A stretch of DNA of 27,703 bases, taken from positions 1 to 27,703 of the forward strand of contig CAZSDG010000008.1 in the NCBI GenBank assembly GCA_964605575.1, in the 5' to 3' direction. Position 1 is the stretch's first letter. Each line of letters opens with the position of its first letter. This DNA is from JAAZHN01 sp964605575 (GTDB taxonomy: Bacteria > Bacillota_I > Bacilli_A > RF39 > UBA660). A program made the position numbers and the translations under genes. Under the pieces are notes generated by a model, which was not told the DNA's origin, did no database searches, and saw nothing but the letters and a program-made list of their open reading frames with translations. Below are positions 23,325-27,703 of the stretch, piece after piece.

Positions 23325-26233
23325 TATATCTCCCCAATATTTTTAATTCTATTAATAATTATACCATATTTATTATTTTTTCTCGTTACTTTCCCAGAAA
23401 TAATTATCATTTTATTTTCTTCTATATTCTTAATTAAGTTATATCTATTTGGAAATAAGATAAATTCCATAACACCAGTATCATCACTAGCTGTAACAAA
23501 AGCCATATCTTCATTTTTCTTAGTTTTAATCTTCTTAACTCTTTCAACAATGACAACTAGATCAACAAAATTATCAAAACTATTAGTGGCTTCATTAACT
23601 TTGATCATCCCTTTTCTAAAGTGTTGATTTGTCGGATGATTACTAATATAAAAACCACATAATTCAATTTCAGTTTTTAACAATTCACCAATTTCATATT
23701 CAGGAACTTCTTCAATTAATGGTTTAGAGACTACAGATGAATCTAAGTTATGGGCAAGTTCAGCATAATTATATAATAATTCAAAGTTATTAATTAAAGT
23801 GTTGCGATTATAACCATAACTACTTAATAATCCCATCTTAATTAAATTAATTAAGATATCTTTACTTAATTCATTTTCAAAAGCCTGATTAAAGAAAGAA
23901 AATATATCAGGGCTTTCTAAGTCTATAACTTTTTTAACTTTTTCATATTCAAAACCATTTATCCCTTTTATTAATGTCAATGGTAAATATATATTGTTAT
24001 CAATTTTAATAAATTTATTTTGACTATGTTTTAAATCAAAAGCTTTAATGTTTACTTTCATTACTCTTGTTTCTTCAATTAAATTTTTTATTTTACTTAC
24101 ACTACCCATACTCATATTTAATAAATTTGCATAAAATTCTAATGAATAGTTAGCTTTTAAATAAGCTAGCTGATAACTAATTAAAGCATAAGAAACAGAA
24201 TGCGACTTATTAAAACCATAAGCAGCAAATTTTAAAATAAGTTCAAATACTTTAGTTGCTAAATCTTCACTATAACCATTGTTAACTGAACCTTTAATAA
24301 ATTTAGCCTTTTCACTCTCTAATTTAGCAAAATCTTTTTTACTCATCGATCTTCTTACAACATCACTTTCAGCTAAAGAATAACCAGCCATTAAAGTTAA
24401 TATTTGAATAATTTGTTCTTGATAAACAATTACTCCATAAGTTTCTTTTAAAATACTTTCTAAAGAAGGATCTAAATAATCGATTTTTTTTCTGCCAAAT
24501 TTACGATCAATAAACAGATCAATATTGGCCATTGGTCCTGGTCTAAACAAGGCTACTGCTGCATATAAATCACTAAATACACTTGGTTTTAATTTCCTTA
24601 AAAACTTCTTCATTCCTTCTGATTCAAATTGAAATATTGAGGAAGTATTACCAGAAGCAAAAAGTTCATAAGTTTTTTGATTATCTAAAGAAATATTATT
24701 TAAATCAAGATCAATTAAATCTAAACAATTTTGAATAATTGTTAAGTTGTTTAAAGCAAGTAGATCCATTTTTAATAACCCTAAATCTTCTAAATAATCC
24801 ATTGTTACTCCAGTTAAACAAGTTTCATTACTTTTATACATTGGAATTAATGTATTTAATGGGTCAGAGGCTATTACCATACCCGCAGCATGAGTACTAA
24901 TAAGTTTCTTTAAACCTTCTAATTTAAGCGCGATACCATATAACTTTTTAAGTTTAGGCTCACTTTTTAATAAATCTTTTATTTTACTATTTAAATCATA
25001 ATTAGTTTTTAAATTATATTTAGAATTAATCTCTTTTAATAATATACTTAACTTATCATCATCAATTAACATTACATTACCTAAATCTCTTAAAACTTGC
25101 TTACTTCCCAGTGTACTAAAAGTTATTATTGAAGCAGTATTATCTATTCCATACTTATTTTGAATATAATCTTTTACTTCATCCCTTTTATTATCAGCAA
25201 AATCAAGATCAATATCTGGCATGGTTATTCTTTCAACATTTAAAAATCTTTCAAATAATAAACCATATTTTATCGGATCTATATTAGTTATACCCAAAGA
25301 ATAAGCAATTAAAGAGCCAGCTGCACTACCTCTTCCGGGGCCTACTAAAATATTGTTCTTTTTAGCAAATAATACATAATCATATACTATTAAGAAATAA
25401 TCCACAAAATCCATTTTCTTAACTACATCTAACTCTTTTATTAATCTTTCTTGATAGACAGCACTAACTTCATTATTTAATCTTTTCTTTAATCCTAAAA
25501 TACTTAAACTTTTTAAAAATTCAAAGTTATCTTTACATTCACAATCATACTTAGGTAAATTATTCTTGTTTATAAACCACTTTATATCAATTAAATCAGC
25601 GAATTTAACTGTACTCAAAATATCTTCTTCACATATATCATTATTATCAATTAACTTATTATTTTGATAATTTTCCAAAGAATAACTATCAATATTTTCA
25701 CCTAACTCAATCATCTGTAAATAATTAATTAAATCCCCATCATTAAAATTAAAATATAATACTTGATTTAAAAAAACCACATTAGAGTTAACAATTAAAG
25801 CATTTTGTTTCTCTTGATCATTTTGATAAGCAAGATATATATCAGTAAATATAGTTTCAAATTCACTATATAAACGATAACTATTATATGGTAAAACTAA
25901 AATTATATTATCAGAATATAAACTTAAATCATTCTTAGTTATTTCTTTATCAAAGATTAAATCGTGAAGTAAAAATAAATTTTGTAACCCTCTAAAATCT
26001 TTAGGATATAAATAAATAATGTATTCATTGTATTTAACTTCTAAACCAACAATTGGTTTAAGATTATTCTTATTACATTTAAAATAAAACTCGGCTAAAG
26101 AAAAAAGATTATTATCTAAAATCCCAATAGTATTATAATTATTTTTAACTGCCATAGATACTAAATCATCAATTTTAATAACACTTTTAAGTAAACTATA
26201 ATCAGTTTTTATTCCTAAAGGAACATAAACCAT
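23324..26233 (-). CDS. dnaE: DNA polymerase III alpha subunit, DnaE type
   Basis: The second replicative polymerase of PolC-bearing bacteria, extending primers mainly on the lagging strand. Catalytic features: GPGRGSAAGS at 298-307, MPDIDLDFADN with Asp340 and Asp342, and the third Asp490 in LLKMDLLAL. The helix-hairpin-helix and an OB-like C-terminal domain (about 885-950) follow. The N-terminal PHP domain is degenerate: YVPLGIKTDYSLL lacks the metal-binding HxH of HLHVHTEYSLL. At 969 residues it is shorter than typical enzymes (~1065-1115). The start ATG 26233 has GAGGAAGG upstream and an extended -10 promoter. It is the first gene of a seven-gene run. Confidence 0.96.
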   Translation of the reverse strand: MVYVPLGIKTDYSLLKSVIKIDDLVSMAVKNNYNTIGILDNNLFSLAEFYFKCNKNNLKPIVGLEVKYNEYIIYLYPKDFRGLQNLFLLHDLIFDKEITKNDLSLYSDNIILVLPYNSYRLYSEFETIFTDIYLAYQNDQEKQNALIVNSNVVFLNQVLYFNFNDGDLINYLQMIELGENIDSYSLENYQNNKLIDNNDICEEDILSTVKFADLIDIKWFINKNNLPKYDCECKDNFEFLKSLSILGLKKRLNNEVSAVYQERLIKELDVVKKMDFVDYFLIVYDYVLFAKKNNILVGPGRGSAAGSLIAYSLGITNIDPIKYGLLFERFLNVERITMPDIDLDFADNKRDEVKDYIQNKYGIDNTASIITFSTLGSKQVLRDLGNVMLIDDDKLSILLKEINSKYNLKTNYDLNSKIKDLLKSEPKLKKLYGIALKLEGLKKLISTHAAGMVIASDPLNTLIPMYKSNETCLTGVTMDYLEDLGLLKMDLLALNNLTIIQNCLDLIDLDLNNISLDNQKTYELFASGNTSSIFQFESEGMKKFLRKLKPSVFSDLYAAVALFRPGPMANIDLFIDRKFGRKKIDYLDPSLESILKETYGVIVYQEQIIQILTLMAGYSLAESDVVRRSMSKKDFAKLESEKAKFIKGSVNNGYSEDLATKVFELILKFAAYGFNKSHSVSYALISYQLAYLKANYSLEFYANLLNMSMGSVSKIKNLIEETRVMKVNIKAFDLKHSQNKFIKIDNNIYLPLTLIKGINGFEYEKVKKVIDLESPDIFSFFNQAFENELSKDILINLIKMGLLSSYGYNRNTLINNFELLYNYAELAHNLDSSVVSKPLIEEVPEYEIGELLKTEIELCGFYISNHPTNQHFRKGMIKVNEATNSFDNFVDLVVIVERVKKIKTKKNEDMAFVTASDDTGVMEFILFPNRYNLIKNIEENKMIIISGKVTRKNNKYGIIINRIKNIGEI

Positions 26234-26254
26234 AATACCACCCTTCCTCTATTA

Positions 26255-26263
26255 ATTATACCA
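26255..26263 (-). promoter_or_regulatory. Extended -10 promoter of the dnaE operon
   Basis: Minus strand TGGTATAAT, a perfect -10 with the extended TG, 22 nt before the dnaE start. The leader would be short and hold only GAGGAAGG. I see no clear -35. It lies just downstream of the BspA-like gene terminator, so dnaE begins a new unit. Confidence 0.65.
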
Positions 26264-26284
26264 TGTATCACTTTATTAGATAAA

Positions 26285-26309
26285 TAAAAACTCCTAATTA
26301 TTAGGAGTT
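26285..26309 (-). terminator. Intrinsic terminator of the BspA-like gene
   Basis: Read on the minus strand, a perfect 9-bp stem AACTCCTAA / TTAGGAGTT with a 3-nt loop (26309-26289) ends in five Ts, 17 nt after the stop codon. This is the best formed hairpin with T-run in this part of the window. Confidence 0.85.
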
Positions 26310-26325
26310 ATTTTAATATTAAACA

Positions 26326-27703
26326 TTATGGTACATAGATTGTTACATTACCTGTTTTACCTTCATCACTTAATCTAGATGTTATCCATGTTTGAGCCGT
26401 TGCATCTTTTACAACGATGTTGATACCGTTTGTTATATTTACAAACATCATTGAATAAGATGTTACAGATGAAAAATTAGCTGAATTTAAATATAAATTG
26501 GTTAGAGAACTACATTCGTAAAACATTCCCATCATATCTGTTACGCTACTTGTATCAAATGAACTTAAATCTAAACTTGTTAAGTCACCACAAAACGCAA
26601 ACATTCCCCACATTGTCGTTACTTTAACTGTATTAAATGAGCTTATATTTAAACTGGACAAGGAATTGCATTCATTAAACATTCCGTACATAGTTGTTAC
26701 ATTACTTGTATCAAATGAACTTAAGTCTAGACTTGTTAAGTTAGTGCAAACCGCAAACATTGTCGACATTGTTGTCACTTTAGCAGTATTGAATGAGCTT
26801 ACATTTAAACTGGACAAAGACTCACACCCAAGAAACATTTCAAGCATAGTTGTTACATTACTTGTATCAAATGAACTTAAATCCAAACTGGTTAAAGCAG
26901 TACAAGTACGAAACATCATGGTCATATTTGTTACATTACTCGTATCAAAGTTGCTTAAATCTAGACTTATTAAGTCATTACAATATGCAAACATATAGGT
27001 CATATCTGTTACGCCACTTACATCAAAGTTGCTTATATCTAGGCTAGTTAAAGATCTACAAGTACTAAATATACTCCTTGCATTTGTTACATTTGAAGTA
27101 TCAAACGAACCGACATCCAAGCTAATTAAATCGTCACAATATTGAAACATACCTTGCATATTTGTAACATTGCTGGTATCAAAAGTACTCAAATCTAAGC
27201 TGGTTAAGGAACCACAATGAATAAACATATAAGACATATTTGTTACATTACTTGTATCAAACAAACTCAAATCCAAACTAATCAAGGCATAACAATTCGT
27301 AAACATTCCTTGCATATTCGTTACTGTATTAGTTTTAAACATTGAGATGTTATTTATTGAAGTGAGTTTATGAAATCTGGTAAATAAATATGAACTATTT
27401 GAATTAGCTAATATTATTCCGTCATTTGTTTGAATATATAATTCATATGTGTTTGCTCCAAGCCCATCATCAATAATATAAGCCATTATTCCGCCTTCGC
27501 CCGCTACCGAAACATCCCATGATTTAAATGCATTAGCAGGAACATCTATTTCGTCTTCAAAAGTAATACTTGTTATAGACTCTGCATACATCCAAAATGA
27601 GTAAGTAGAAGCATATCCTGAACTAGCTATTAATGTTTGATATTCAAATTGTTCATTAATTGTTATTTTAAAAGAGACTTGTTTATTTTGATTATAGTCT
27701 TGT
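26326..27703 (-). CDS. BspA-like surface protein with DUF285 repeats, N-terminus cut by the window edge
   Basis: Secreted or surface repeat protein of a family linked to adhesion and host interaction in gut and oral bacteria; function here is inferred from the family. An ATG at 27591 is not the start: the frame is open upstream with no stop through base 27703 (reading QDYNQNKQVSFKITINEQ), so the first part is missing. The visible 458 residues hold a non-repeat beta-rich region (about 1-130), then eleven repeats of 26 residues with the pattern MFxxCxxLTSLDLSxFDTSN followed by VTNM, then a 40-residue cap (QTWITSRLSDEGKTG...VTIYVP). No LPXTG motif or C-terminal membrane helix is present, so anchoring, if any, is N-terminal. 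Each repeat carries one Cys, except the cap. It ends at its own terminator, apart from dnaE. Confidence 0.9.
   Translation of the reverse strand, partial: QDYNQNKQVSFKITINEQFEYQTLIASSGYASTYSFWMYAESITSITFEDEIDVPANAFKSWDVSVAGEGGIMAYIIDDGLGANTYELYIQTNDGIILANSNSSYLFTRFHKLTSINNISMFKTNTVTNMQGMFTNCYALISLDLSLFDTSNVTNMSYMFIHCGSLTSLDLSTFDTSNVTNMQGMFQYCDDLISLDVGSFDTSNVTNARSIFSTCRSLTSLDISNFDVSGVTDMTYMFAYCNDLISLDLSNFDTSNVTNMTMMFRTCTALTSLDLSSFDTSNVTTMLEMFLGCESLSSLNVSSFNTAKVTTMSTMFAVCTNLTSLDLSSFDTSNVTTMYGMFNECNSLSSLNISSFNTVKVTTMWGMFAFCGDLTSLDLSSFDTSSVTDMMGMFYECSSLTNLYLNSANFSSVTSYSMMFVNITNGINIVVKDATAQTWITSRLSDEGKTGNVTIYVP
26449..27306 (-). repeat. Eleven tandem 78-nt coding repeats (DUF285, 26 residues each)
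   Basis: The repeats are exactly in phase at 78 nt. Repeats 6-7 (26761-26916) and 8-9 (26605-26760) form a 156-nt double unit: the odd members carry SSLNVSSFNTAKVTTM or SSLNISSFNTVKVTTM, unlike the SLDLSSFDTSNVT of the even ones. A 36-nt block is identical at 26689-26724 and 26845-26880, showing recent unequal duplication. This is coding sequence and no CRISPR. Confidence 0.9.

Noticed and set aside
26666..27047. Plus-strand ORFs opposite the repeat protein
   Set aside because: They are antisense shadows with the same periodicity and no ribosome site; the minus frame has clear family motifs.
26449..27306. CRISPR array from regularly spaced repeats at 78 nt
   Set aside because: The repeats are coding, in frame, and the intervals between similar blocks are themselves diverged copies of the protein repeat.
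26326..27591. Complete BspA-like gene starting at ATG 27591
   Set aside because: The frame stays open with typical coding sequence through 27703; the ATG is internal and has no ribosome site.
1..27703. Mycoplasma-type code with TGA as Trp
   Set aside because: The serine-hydrolase gene ends in TGA at 22334-22332 with polC starting 2 nt later, and Trp codons seen are TGG.

Overview
The window comes from a very AT-rich bacterium of the low-GC Gram-positive lineage (Bacilli in the broad sense). It carries both PolC and a Gram-positive-type DnaE, an mraZ-led cell-wall/division cluster, a class B penicillin-binding protein with PASTA domains, TmcAL beside yceD-rpmF, and a BspA-like DUF285 repeat surface protein. 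TGA is used as a stop (end of the serine-hydrolase gene) and TGG encodes Trp, so the code is the standard bacterial one and not that of Mycoplasma. Retained peptidoglycan genes, short intergenic spaces and DUF285 proteins suggest an uncultured gut-type Bacilli group (for example RF39-like or Erysipelotrichales-like). That placement is inference.

Layout. Positions 1-6800 (minus strand) hold a reduced dcw cluster read from right to left: mraZ, rsmH, ftsL, PASTA-PBP, a Lys/Thr-rich membrane protein, mraY, then cysS cut by the window edge. A promoter with four TGG boxes spaced exactly 10 nt apart (a MraZ operator) precedes mraZ. A weak terminator plus an extended -10 may separate mraY-cysS from the rest. 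Facing away is a DUF1846 gene (6938-8419), which converges on yceD-rpmF through a shared hairpin. tmcAL (9109-10236) diverges from yceD and overlaps tail to tail with a 681-residue protein of unknown function that has a Cys4 cluster and an ambiguous start next to a T8 run. A membrane-anchored SH3 protein (12459-13148) follows and ends in a bidirectional hairpin.

Positions 13175-26263 form one minus-strand run that starts at an extended -10 promoter before dnaE: dnaE, serine hydrolase (beta-lactamase fold), polC, polA, a six-helix membrane protein, mutM, and an alpha/beta hydrolase. Genes are 0-30 nt apart or overlap, so one transcript is likely. It combines all three main DNA polymerases with an 8-oxoguanine glycosylase, and three non-replication genes are threaded among them.

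At the right edge (26326-27703) is the C-terminal part of a DUF285/BspA-like protein with eleven 26-residue repeats, ending in an intrinsic terminator. Its reading frame stays open to the window edge, so its true start lies outside. I see no rRNA, tRNA, insertion sequence, prophage or CRISPR array, and no gene-free stretch above 300 nt.
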